This document shows, in pieces, positions 42,404-51,664 of a stretch of 64,000 nt of DNA. The position numbers were made by a program, and so were the translations under genes. Under the pieces are notes generated by a model, which was given only the letters and a program-made list of their open reading frames with translations, was not told the origin of the DNA and ran no database searches. The DNA is from Acidobacteriota bacterium (GTDB lineage: Bacteria > Acidobacteriota > Thermoanaerobaculia > Multivoradales > J023), in the NCBI GenBank assembly GCA_029263315.1, contig JAJCXR010000053.1, positions 310,001 through 374,000 of the forward strand. The letters are read 5' to 3'. The first letter of the stretch is position 1, and the number at the start of each line of letters is the position of its first letter.

Positions 42404-44038
42404 TCAGAGGTCTTCGGCCGCCACCGAAATGTAGTTCTCCCCTAGGAGGATGCCGAGGGCCTGATGATAATTGCTCAGGGCCCGCCGGTAGTTGATCACG
42501 GCGCTGACTTCACGGCTGCGGGCGTTGCTCAGATCCTCCTGGATCTCGAGCACTTGGAAGCTCGTCGACAGGCCGTTCTCATAACGCTTGCGCTCGGCGT
42601 CCAGGTTGCGCCGCGCCAGCTTGCTGGAAATGCGCGCCGAGTCGATTTGCTTGGCTGCCGTCTCGACGGCGCGGGCGTTGCGCCGTACCTCGGTGAGGAT
42701 CTGCTGTTGCAGATCGCGCAACTGGGCATTGCCTTCGTCCACCGCCAGCTCCGCCTGGGCCCTCTCGGCTTTGGCTTTGCGGTTTTGGAGCGGCATTCCG
42801 AAGGTCAGCTGCACCGTCCAACCTTCGAACGAAGCGTCGGTGATCTGTTCCAGGGCGTCGGTGAAGCCGCCCTTCAGGACGACATCTCCATCTTTGACAT
42901 CGCCGGCCAGACCGTTGAAACCGTACTCAGCAAAGAGGTCGAGCTGAGGTTTGACCAGGTTCTCGGCAACCGCCGCCTGCAGCTCCAAGGTGTCGTTGCT
43001 GATCAACAGACGCCGCATGTCGGGGCGCTGCTTGAGGGCCGTATCCACCGCTTCGGCGAGGGCGATGGGCCTGTGCTCGACCTCCGGATCGGTCACCGGC
43101 ACGATGCCCACATTCCACAGGGAGCCACGGTCCAGATTGATCAGCTGCCGCAGATTGTCGGCCGCGTCCTCCACCGTCGCTGTCAGGCGGATGATGTCCT
43201 CTTCGCGGGTCGCGACGCCCACTTCGCTCTGTACCATTTCCAAGGGAGCCTTGGTCCCCACCTCCACCTGAATACGATTCATCTCGTGCAGCTCTTTGGC
43301 CAGCGCCAGGCTCTCCTCCGCCACCGTCAGCTGCTCACGGGCTTCCACCAAGGCCCAATACTGGAAGATGACGTCGGCCACCACAGCTTCCACCTGCAGC
43401 TGAAAATCCTCGCGGCTGATGGCGCTGTTGTTGCGGGCGATGATCAAGCTCTGCTCGGTGATCGTGCGGCCGAAGCCCCGCCAGAGGGGTTGCCCGAAGT
43501 TGAGATCGAAGTTGACCGTCGTCTGAGGATTCGGCTGCGTGGCTTCATCCGAGGACTCGAGCTCACTGTTGTTGAAGGACAATTCCGCCGTGCCGCCAAA
43601 GGGGGTCAGCTGGGTCAGGGAGTTATTCCAGTAGACGGATTCCCGGGTGAGGATGGCGGCTTGCTGCAGCGTCGAGCTGGGGGGCGAAGTATTCGAAGTG
43701 GCACCTACCACGACGCTCAGATTGAGATCGTAGATACCTTGCGCGGCGGCGATGCCGAGCTGCGATTGCTCGCGCCGCAAACGTTGCACATCGAGGGAAA
43801 GATTGCGTTCCAGCGCCGCCTCGATGGCCTGCTGCAGGCTGAGCTCGGTGACTCCCTCCTCGGTCTCCAAGCCGAGGTCCGCTAAGGACTCCAGGGCCGG
43901 ACGCTCCTCCACCGAGCCCATGGTGGACCGGATTTCAATATCCTCGGCATGCACGGACGCCGATAGCAGCCCTGCCATGGCGACCCCAGCGAGGGTCACC
44001 GCCCACCTCGGGTCGAGGCTCCTGATCATCTGAATCAT
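42404..44038 (-). CDS. TolC-family outer membrane efflux protein
   Basis: The 544-residue protein has a signal peptide (WAVTLAGVAMAGLLSASVHA) and the two-fold repeated coiled-coil/beta organisation of TolC proteins: ELSLQQAIEAALERNLSLDVQ and IALAEAVDTALKQRPDMRRLL start the two halves. Long helical stretches such as LAKELHEMNRIQVEVGTKAPLEMVQ match the periplasmic tunnel. It forms the outer-membrane channel for export. No inner-membrane transporter or adaptor lies nearby, so it may serve a distant pump. AGGAG lies 10 bases before the ATG. The 173 bp upstream (44039-44211) presumably hold its promoter. Confidence 0.9.
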   Translation of the reverse strand: MIQMIRSLDPRWAVTLAGVAMAGLLSASVHAEDIEIRSTMGSVEERPALESLADLGLETEEGVTELSLQQAIEAALERNLSLDVQRLRREQSQLGIAAAQGIYDLNLSVVVGATSNTSPPSSTLQQAAILTRESVYWNNSLTQLTPFGGTAELSFNNSELESSDEATQPNPQTTVNFDLNFGQPLWRGFGRTITEQSLIIARNNSAISREDFQLQVEAVVADVIFQYWALVEAREQLTVAEESLALAKELHEMNRIQVEVGTKAPLEMVQSEVGVATREEDIIRLTATVEDAADNLRQLINLDRGSLWNVGIVPVTDPEVEHRPIALAEAVDTALKQRPDMRRLLISNDTLELQAAVAENLVKPQLDLFAEYGFNGLAGDVKDGDVVLKGGFTDALEQITDASFEGWTVQLTFGMPLQNRKAKAERAQAELAVDEGNAQLRDLQQQILTEVRRNARAVETAAKQIDSARISSKLARRNLDAERKRYENGLSTSFQVLEIQEDLSNARSREVSAVINYRRALSNYHQALGILLGENYISVAAEDL

Positions 44039-44211
44039 TATGTCTAGCTCCTAGTCGCTTGGTTCGGTGGGTCAACCTTCGAAGGTCATCGTCAATCTCG
44101 TAGTCAACGTCGCAGCACGGTCCGGGATCGCCAGTCAGCAGGCTGTGAGACCTCCGGGGCACGCTGAAACTACGTTTGCGCACCTCAAAAGTTACCCTTT
44201 TCATCCACTTA

Positions 44212-45228
44212 TCAGGTCGCCTCGGAGCGCATCGGGTGGTGGCATGCCACCCGCTCACCCTCGAGGGGCTGTTCTCTGCTCTCGTTCAGAGGCCGCAACA
44301 CCGGACGCTCGAAGCGACAGATCTCGACCTCATGAGACGCCAAGGCAGCGGCCCTGACGCAACGGCCCAAGTAGGGACAGCCACCGCCGTTCGACACCGG
44401 CTCTCCCGAGGTGATGCTCAGCTGCGCCGCCGGGACCCTGACCCGCCGTGGCCGATGCCGTGGATCGGCCTTGGGAATGGCGGCGAAAAGATCCGCAGTG
44501 TAGGGATGGGATGGCCCCCGGCAAATACGCCGGGTGGATCCCTCCTCCACAATGCGACCCTCGAACATCACCGCCATGTGGTCTGCCACCTGCGCCACCG
44601 TCGACAGATCGTGACTGATGAACACCATGGTCAGATCCCGACGCTCCCCGAGACCCTCGAGGAGCTCGAGGATCTGCGCTCGCACCGACACATCGAGGGC
44701 TGAGACCGGCTCGTCGAGAAACAGCAGCCGGGGCTCCGTGGCCAGGGCCCGGGCAATGCCCAAACGTTGCCGTTGACCGCCCGAGATTTCATGAGGATAG
44801 CGTGTGCGCAAGCCCGCAGCAAGACCGACCTCGGCCAACAGGTCGGCGGTCCTGGATGCCATCTGGGCGTCGCCGACGATTTGGTGAATACGCAACGGCT
44901 CAGCCAATGCTTGGCCCAGGGTCAAACGGGGATCCAGGGCCTCCAAGCTGCCTTGGAAGACCATTTGCATACGACGCCGCAGGCGCCGCATTGCCGGGGC
45001 GGATAGCTGGCTCAAGTCCTGGCCCGCGAAGGTCACGGTGCCTGCGTCGGGCTCGATGAGACGCAGGCAGCACAAAGCCAGGGTCGTCTTGCCGCTGCCC
45101 GATTCCCCCACCAGACCTAGGTTCAACCCACGGCGGACCGTCAAGTCGATGCCTTGTAGCACCTCCCGCCGACGCCCCGCCAAGGAAAAGGACTTGCTGA
45201 GATCGCGAACCCGCAGCAACTCGGTCAC
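44212..45228 (-). CDS. Oligopeptide/dipeptide ABC transporter ATP-binding protein (DppF/OppF-like)
   Basis: The 338-residue protein has Walker A GLVGESGSGKTTLALCCLRL, signature ISGGQRQRLGIARALATEP, Walker B LLFLDEPVSALDVS and switch HDLSTVAQ. The C-terminal region CPYLGRCVRAA...CRFERPVLRPL is the Cys-containing tail of the peptide-transporter ATPases. It powers uptake (or export) through a permease pair that is not encoded in this window. The GTG start overlaps the stop of the partner ATPase. Confidence 0.92.
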   Translation of the reverse strand: MTELLRVRDLSKSFSLAGRRREVLQGIDLTVRRGLNLGLVGESGSGKTTLALCCLRLIEPDAGTVTFAGQDLSQLSAPAMRRLRRRMQMVFQGSLEALDPRLTLGQALAEPLRIHQIVGDAQMASRTADLLAEVGLAAGLRTRYPHEISGGQRQRLGIARALATEPRLLFLDEPVSALDVSVRAQILELLEGLGERRDLTMVFISHDLSTVAQVADHMAVMFEGRIVEEGSTRRICRGPSHPYTADLFAAIPKADPRHRPRRVRVPAAQLSITSGEPVSNGGGCPYLGRCVRAAALASHEVEICRFERPVLRPLNESREQPLEGERVACHHPMRSEAT

Positions 45229-46343
45229 CGCAAGGTACCAGGGTCTTTGAGGGGGCCAGGCTCTCGCGGCGCAGCGCGGCCTCGGCGCGGGGCCGCCTCT
45301 TCATACAGATAACACCGGCTGCGATGGCGATCCCAGTGGCTTGCCTGCGCCGCAGGGTCCTGCGGCGCCGCGGCCCCATCTGCCGCCGACAGCTCAATCC
45401 ATGGCGGATCCGCGACCCGACAACGGGGCATTACCTGACTGCAGCGGGGGGCGAAGACACAACCCGGCGGACGTTCGCCCGGATCCGGGACCTGACCTGG
45501 AATACCTTGCGGTGGTCCGTCGCCCCCCAGGCGAGGCAACGAGGCCAGCAAACCCCGCGTGTAGGGATGGGCCGGCGACTCGAAGAGCCTCTCCACCGGC
45601 GCCTCCTCCACCAACGCGCCGGCATACATGACGCCGACCCGATCACTGCATTGGGCCACCACACCCAGATCGTGGGTGATCAGCAGGATGGTCAGCCCCA
45701 GCTCTTGGCGAAGATCGAGCAGGAGGTCGAGCACTTGCGCCTGCACGGTGACGTCGAGGGCGGTGGTGGGCTCGTCCGCCAGCAACAGATGGGGCCCGCT
45801 GGCCAAGGCCATGGCCAACATGGCCCGCTGCTGCTGGCCGCCGGACAGTTGATGGGGATAGGCGCGCAAGCGCTCCTCCGGATCGGGCATGGCCACCCGA
45901 CGCAACCAATCGATGGCTTGCCGCCGCGCCTCGGAGCGCGACAAGCCGCGGTGCAGACGCAGCACTTCCATTATCTGGAAGCCGATGCTGAGCACCGGGT
46001 TGAGGGCACTGGCCGGTTCTTGAAAGACCATGGCGATATGCTTGCCCCGAAAGGCTCGCTGCTGGCGCTGTGACAGCTGCAACAACGAGCCCAGCTCCGC
46101 ATGCTCCACCGTGCCGCCGAGGTGGCGGGCCCCGGGGGGCAACAGACCGAGGATGGTCAAGGCGGTCAGGCTCTTGCCACAACCCGACTCACCCACCAAG
46201 GCGAAGACCTCGCCCCGCCGGATGTCCAGATCCAACCGCCGCACCGCAGCCTGCTCGACATCGTCGTCGAAACCCACGGACAGCTGGCGCACACGCAGCA
46301 GCCACTCGTCCTCGGGGCCGGGGATGGTTGTCTCGGCAATCAT
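45225..46343 (-). CDS. Oligopeptide/dipeptide ABC transporter ATP-binding protein (DppD/OppD-like)
   Basis: The 372-residue protein has Walker A ALVGESGCGKSLTALTILGLL, signature QLSGGQQQRAMLAMALASGP, Walker B LLLADEPTTALDVT and HDLGVVAQ, and the C-terminal motif GCVFAPRCSQVMPRC. With the DppF-like protein it should form the heterodimeric ATPase of a peptide or nickel ABC transporter. It is the upstream gene of the pair, with a 4-bp GTGA overlap. No permease or binding-protein gene is adjacent, which is unusual. Confidence 0.92.
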   Translation of the reverse strand: MIAETTIPGPEDEWLLRVRQLSVGFDDDVEQAAVRRLDLDIRRGEVFALVGESGCGKSLTALTILGLLPPGARHLGGTVEHAELGSLLQLSQRQQRAFRGKHIAMVFQEPASALNPVLSIGFQIMEVLRLHRGLSRSEARRQAIDWLRRVAMPDPEERLRAYPHQLSGGQQQRAMLAMALASGPHLLLADEPTTALDVTVQAQVLDLLLDLRQELGLTILLITHDLGVVAQCSDRVGVMYAGALVEEAPVERLFESPAHPYTRGLLASLPRLGGDGPPQGIPGQVPDPGERPPGCVFAPRCSQVMPRCRVADPPWIELSAADGAAAPQDPAAQASHWDRHRSRCYLYEEAAPRRGRAAPREPGPLKDPGTLR

Positions 46344-46489
46344 GACCTCGTCATTCCAGTGCCTCCGGCCGCTGCGACCTGGTCGCCAATGTTTACCTTC
46401 TGATGGTGGGCCAATCGCCGCGTATGCTATACGCTTATGGGGTCAAGGCACACCTCGGCCGTCGAACGAGCCCAATAAAGAGCGTTTTT

Positions 46490-48526
46490 ATGCCTAGCAG
46501 CTCCGTCCTAGAGCACCTCTCCAAGGGAATTTTCACCTTCCTCGATCCCGATGCGGCGCACATACGGCGTCTCATTCCCTCGGCTGAGGACATCTTGCCG
46601 AAACCTCAGCGTATTTTCCTGGAGGACGAGGAAGCGACGCCGCTGATCGGCTTTCCCATCCTGTTGAGCCCCGGGCTGCAATTGGTCGATCGAGCCCTGG
46701 CCGAGTATCTCGACGCCGAGATCGAAGCCCAGAGCACCTTCTTCACCCGTCAGGCCTTCGATAGCAAGCTCTATTCCCAGAGGTGGGAACGCTACCGTAG
46801 CGTCATCGCCACCATCCTGCAACATGCCACAGCCACCGGCCACGGCACCGACCTGGCGGCCACCTTCTGGCTTTTGCACTCACAGGCCATCGTCGACCGC
46901 CTGCAAGAGATCCCCAGGACGCTGCGGCGTCAGGACCTGAATTTGGGTCGCGACCACGGTGACGCGATCAAGTACAAGGTCTTCTTCAAATGGATCGATC
47001 GTGTCGTGGCGCTCAATTTCGATGTCGCCCAGCGCCTGGCCGAGGAATTTCAGAAGGACGAAAGCGAGCTCTTTCCGAGCCTCCTGGCGTTGATGCGGGA
47101 CAACATCCTGATCTTCACGGAAGACTACGTCAGCGCCGATCTCGGTGAGCTGGCCAGCTATTTTGTCGGCTGTCTGAACCATGACGGCCGTGAGCTGCGG
47201 CAGGGGCTGGAGGCCTTGCGCCACTGGTACGAGACCTTTGCCCGCCAAGACGCCATGGTACGCGGCGCCATCGAGCACCTGCTGCCCGGAGCGACGGAAG
47301 ACGACACCGCCAAAATCCTCAACCTACCGGGTTTTGTATCGTTCCTCAGTCAGCATGGCAGCTACGACCCCGAGCGCATGCTCTCCGACCAGCAAATCAA
47401 GGTGTGGGAAAGCCTGTTGGAGAAGCTCAAACAGTTCGAGGTGCTGCGGGCCTTGCGCAAGATGATCGTGCCCCTGGAACGGGACGGCGAGGAGTTGGTG
47501 TGCCGCGATCGCAGCATGAACACCACCTGGGTGGGTGGCCCTTCCCTGCTGCGGGTCTCCGACGCCACGCGTCCCTTCGACTTCACCAGCCCCTGGGTCA
47601 TCGATCCGGTGGTCAAGCGCTTCGGTTTGGTGTACGACATCACCGACTTCTCGTCCACCCTGTCCCTGCTGGGACGTTCCGAGGTGTCGGCCCTCGACCA
47701 GGCCTTTCGCATGACCTCCAGCTTTCAGCATCGGGCCAACCGTATCGCTGCCTCCCTCGACCTGACGTTGGAAAAATACCTCGGCGACGGCGCCTTCTAC
47801 TCCGGCCGTCAATCGCGCCGTATCCTGGCCGCTGCTCTGCGTCTGCAACGCCTCTACCCCACCTTCGTCGCCCGCGGTTTCCCCTTCGACAAAGGGCTGC
47901 GCATCGCCCTCAATTTCGGCGAATACCGTCTATTGCCCCTGGTCACCGACGGCGGCGGCCAAGGGCAGAGCTACGAGTATTTCGGCCACGGGTTGGTGGA
48001 GCTGTCGCGGCTGTCGACGGGCAAACGCACCCAAGAGATCGACGATTTCAAGACCTACCTGATCGCCCAGGGTTATCAAGAGGCGGTGGTCAACAAATTC
48101 TTCGCGCCGATGATGCGACGCGATGCCGAGTTGGTCAACAAACAAGACGAAGCCCGCCGCTTCTTCGCCTACATCAACCAGAACGGCGCCTTGATCAACG
48201 AAGGCATGGTGGCCACGGAAGCCTTCGTCAGCCGCCTCGGTTTCTTCCAAGACCTGCGCTTCTACAAGGAGCAGCACCGTGGTTATGTGGCCCTGCGCCT
48301 GGAAGAAGACGGGGGATTTCTACAGCTCGGTCTACGCAAGCTCGGCATCGGCAAGTTCAAGGGGCTCGAACCGGTTCCGGTCTATGAAATCGTCGACGGA
48401 GAGACCTGGCCTTGGGAGACCCTGCAGGAGATCCCCAGCCAATCGTTGATGTCCGCCTTGAATCGACTTTTCGTCCAAACCATGGCCGCCAAGGCCAAGG
48501 CGCGGTCGGCCTCTCCTCAACGCTGA
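46490..48526 (+). CDS. Protein with a class III nucleotide-cyclase-like domain and a large unknown N-terminal half
   Basis: This 678-residue protein has no signal peptide. Residues 1-370 are helical and unlike any domain I recognise. Residues about 378-545 resemble a class III nucleotidyl cyclase homology domain: LVYDITDFSSTL (candidate metal residues Asp383 and Asp386), LEKYLGDGAFYS (Asp433) and GLRIALNFGEYRL, then YFGHGLVELSRLS. The last 130 residues are again unfamiliar. It may make a cyclic nucleotide or use a degenerate cyclase fold as a sensor. I chose ATG 46490, with AAAGAG 8 bases upstream. TATGCT and TATACG around 46425-46435 are possible -10 boxes. An intrinsic terminator follows the gene. 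Confidence 0.72.
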   Translation: MPSSSVLEHLSKGIFTFLDPDAAHIRRLIPSAEDILPKPQRIFLEDEEATPLIGFPILLSPGLQLVDRALAEYLDAEIEAQSTFFTRQAFDSKLYSQRWERYRSVIATILQHATATGHGTDLAATFWLLHSQAIVDRLQEIPRTLRRQDLNLGRDHGDAIKYKVFFKWIDRVVALNFDVAQRLAEEFQKDESELFPSLLALMRDNILIFTEDYVSADLGELASYFVGCLNHDGRELRQGLEALRHWYETFARQDAMVRGAIEHLLPGATEDDTAKILNLPGFVSFLSQHGSYDPERMLSDQQIKVWESLLEKLKQFEVLRALRKMIVPLERDGEELVCRDRSMNTTWVGGPSLLRVSDATRPFDFTSPWVIDPVVKRFGLVYDITDFSSTLSLLGRSEVSALDQAFRMTSSFQHRANRIAASLDLTLEKYLGDGAFYSGRQSRRILAAALRLQRLYPTFVARGFPFDKGLRIALNFGEYRLLPLVTDGGGQGQSYEYFGHGLVELSRLSTGKRTQEIDDFKTYLIAQGYQEAVVNKFFAPMMRRDAELVNKQDEARRFFAYINQNGALINEGMVATEAFVSRLGFFQDLRFYKEQHRGYVALRLEEDGGFLQLGLRKLGIGKFKGLEPVPVYEIVDGETWPWETLQEIPSQSLMSALNRLFVQTMAAKAKARSASPQR

Positions 48527-48573
48527 GGAAACGCTGCGCCCTGTGCCCAACGGTGGTCAGATCCCGACAACCG

Positions 48574-48591
48574 AGCCCTTCGGGGCTTTTT
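48574..48591 (+). terminator. Intrinsic terminator after the cyclase-like gene, 16 bp before purC
   Basis: AGCCC/GGGCT with a TTCG loop is followed by TTTT. It terminates the upstream gene, but it sits so close to purC that it would be in the purC leader if that transcript starts upstream, where it could act as an attenuator. Confidence 0.7.
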
Positions 48592-48607
48592 CGCCAACGA
48601 GGTGAAC

Positions 48608-49516
48608 ATGTCCGATACCACTCACTCCGACGCCGTCTGGCAAACGGAGCTGGCCGGTCTTCCGGCCCCCAAACGCGGCAAGGTGCGCGATATTTATGAT
48701 CTCGGGGACAGTCTGCTGATCGTCGCCTGTGATCGCATCTCCGCCTACGATCACGTCTTACAGCCCAGCATCCCAGGCAAGGGAAAGATCCTCAATCAGC
48801 TGACCAATTTCTGGTTCGAGCACCTGGCGGAGGTCATTCCCAACCATCTGCTGGCCACCGACGCCAACCGCTTCCCCGCTGCCTTGAAACCCCACCGGGA
48901 GGTCCTGCAGGGGCGCTCGGTATGGGTCAAGAAGGCCGAGGTGGTGCCCTTCGAGTGCGTCGCCCGGGGCTACCTTGCGGGCAGCGCCTTCAAGGAATAC
49001 AAGCGCCAGGGAACCACCTGCGGCATCCCCTTGCCCCCCGGCATGGTGCGGGCGCAACGGCTGGACGAGCCCATCTTCACCCCCGCCACCAAAGCGGAGG
49101 ACGGTCACGACGAAAACATCGATTTTGCGACCTTGGTGGATGGGGTCGGCGAAGAGCTGGCCAAGAAGCTGCGCCACCTCACCCTCGACATCTACAGCCG
49201 TGGCCGTGCCCATGCCGAGGAACGGGGCATGTTGCTGGCCGACACCAAGTTCGAATTCGGCCATGTGGACGGCAACTTGGTGCTCATCGACGAGGTCCTG
49301 ACCCCCGACTCATCCCGTTATTGGGAAGCGGAGGCCTGGAGCCCCGGGACCGAGCCCGTGTCCTACGACAAGCAATTTGTACGCAACTGGTTGGACAACG
49401 CCGGTTGGGACCACGAGTCGACCCCGCCGCAGCTACCCGACGAAGTCATCGATGGCACCTTGGAGCGTTACGCCGAAGCCTTCCGACGGATCGTCGGCGA
49501 GGACCCGGTGCTCTAG
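48608..49516 (+). CDS. purC: Phosphoribosylaminoimidazole-succinocarboxamide synthase
   Basis: The 302-residue protein matches SAICAR synthase: KRGKVRDIYDLGDSLLIVACDRISAYDHVL, ECVARGYLAGSAFKEY, LIFTPATKAEDGHDENI-type motif (here EPIFTPATKAEDGHDEN), LADTKFEFG and LIDEVLTPDSSRYW. It joins aspartate to the purine intermediate CAIR using ATP. At about 300 residues it is the longer eukaryote-like/alphaproteobacterial form rather than the 240-residue E. coli form. GAGGTG lies just before the ATG at 48608; a GTG two codons upstream is also possible. It is not in an operon with other pur genes here. Confidence 0.96.
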   Translation: MSDTTHSDAVWQTELAGLPAPKRGKVRDIYDLGDSLLIVACDRISAYDHVLQPSIPGKGKILNQLTNFWFEHLAEVIPNHLLATDANRFPAALKPHREVLQGRSVWVKKAEVVPFECVARGYLAGSAFKEYKRQGTTCGIPLPPGMVRAQRLDEPIFTPATKAEDGHDENIDFATLVDGVGEELAKKLRHLTLDIYSRGRAHAEERGMLLADTKFEFGHVDGNLVLIDEVLTPDSSRYWEAEAWSPGTEPVSYDKQFVRNWLDNAGWDHESTPPQLPDEVIDGTLERYAEAFRRIVGEDPVL

Positions 49517-49532
49517 GTCGGAACGCCCCCAA

Positions 49533-49626
49533 CTCCGATGCAGGCTACCTCCCCCGTCCTCGGGAGAGGGTGAGGGCTCCGATGCAGGCTCCCTCCCCCG
49601 TCCTGGGAGAGGGCGGGGGGTGAGGG
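49533..49626. repeat. Two tandem copies of a C/G-rich REP-like unit
   Basis: CTCCGATGCAGGCT begins both units (49533-49576 and 49577-49626). Each continues with CCTCCCCCGTCCT and GGGAGAGGG, which can fold, then ends TGAGGG. The second copy has a six-base insertion. This CCCTC...GGGAGAGGG style of element is a familiar interspersed repeat in high-GC genomes. It lies between the convergent purC and metK stops. Confidence 0.85.
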
Positions 49627-49635
49627 CAGCAGCCT

Positions 49636-50784
<1,149 letters not shown>

Positions 50785-50990
50785 CCCGGCACTCCTTAGA
50801 CCGGAGGAGGTGATCCTACGGCAGATGATGTTGGTGAAAATTCCACTGAGCCCGGGGACTCAAAGGGGTGGCCTGGCCAAGCAGATACGTAAGCTGGACG
50901 TCCTCGGGAAACGGCAGGCGGTAAGGCGGTGTACCGTGGCCAAAGTGCGGTGGCCAAATGGCGGAGTCCTACCCGGCCCTTGTCTCGGGA
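50785..50990 (-). promoter_or_regulatory. Long 5' leader of metK, possible cis-regulatory RNA
   Basis: From the predicted start near 50990 to the metK ATG there are about 206 bases without a gene. The leader contains short repeats such as TTTGGCCACCG and TTTGGCCACGG, and G/C-rich pairs that could fold. I do not recognise the conserved cores of SAM-I, SAM-II or SAH riboswitches. Confidence 0.4.
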
Positions 50991-50996
50991 GGGCGA

Positions 50997-51026
50997 ATCC
51001 TAGCAGACGACAAAAAGGAGGGTCAA
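50997..51026 (-). promoter_or_regulatory. metK promoter
   Basis: On the minus strand TTGACC (51021-51026) and TAGGAT (50997-51002) are separated by 18 bases, a good match to a housekeeping -35/-10 pair. It lies just beyond the stop of the DUF84 gene. Confidence 0.65.
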
Positions 51027-51028
51027 CG

Positions 51029-51664
51029 CTACCGCCGTCGACGGTGGGCGTGACTCTCCAGATAACTGTACATGAGCGAGGATACCGCATGGAAGGTGGC
51101 CAGCGCCGTGGAGCTGCGCCGACTTTCCAGGCCACCGGTCAGGGAGCTGAACATACCCCCGCTGCGGCGTCGACCGGGCACCACAAAGGGCAGCTCGGCT
51201 TCGTCCAGGCCATCGATCAAGGCGCTGGGCAGCTGTAGGGAGCCGCTGCTTCCCCAGGCTTCGTCCCCCAATCCTCGAACCACCGCCCAGCAGCGGACGA
51301 AGTACCGCAGCTCAGTATCGCGGTCGCCACCACCGTCGGACCCGTCGCGGAGGTCGAAGGACAGCAGCCCCGCTTCGACGCCGATGCAGAAACCAAAGCG
51401 CTCCCCGTGCACCTCGGTCAACGCGTCCGCCCGTTGCCTGGCCAGCCGTAGAATCTCTTCGTCGGTCAAAGGCAAAGGTGAGTCTGCGGTTGGCACCAAT
51501 TTCTCCGCCAGCACGGACACCGGCACCGGCTTGTCGAGGCTGTCGTCGAAGTAACGCCGGAAGCCGTCGCCTACCCCGAGAAGCTTGTCGGCGACGTCGC
51601 CGGCCACCACCACCTCGATTCCGGATTGGAATCGCTGCCAAAAATCCTTAAGATCGTGTTGCAT
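51029..51664 (-). CDS. DUF84-family (inosine/xanthosine triphosphatase-like) protein
   Basis: The 211-residue protein has the family blocks VVVAGDVADKLLGVGDGFRRYF, LPLTDEEILRLARQRADAL, FGFCIGVEAGLL, YFVRCWAVVRGLGDEAWG and FVVPGRRRSGGMFSSLTGGL. Characterised relatives (YjjX) hydrolyse non-canonical purine triphosphates such as ITP and XTP, and can be cytoplasmic housekeeping enzymes. The start is either ATG 51664 or GTG 51670; both overlap the start of the divergent methyltransferase gene. The gene ends 3 bp before the metK promoter's -35 element, so metK is probably transcribed independently. Confidence 0.8.
   Translation of the reverse strand: MQHDLKDFWQRFQSGIEVVVAGDVADKLLGVGDGFRRYFDDSLDKPVPVSVLAEKLVPTADSPLPLTDEEILRLARQRADALTEVHGERFGFCIGVEAGLLSFDLRDGSDGGGDRDTELRYFVRCWAVVRGLGDEAWGSSGSLQLPSALIDGLDEAELPFVVPGRRRSGGMFSSLTGGLESRRSSTALATFHAVSSLMYSYLESHAHRRRR

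Noticed and set aside
50785..51028. A known SAM or SAH riboswitch upstream of metK
   Set aside because: None of the conserved core sequences of the common classes could be found by eye, so only an unclassified leader is reported.
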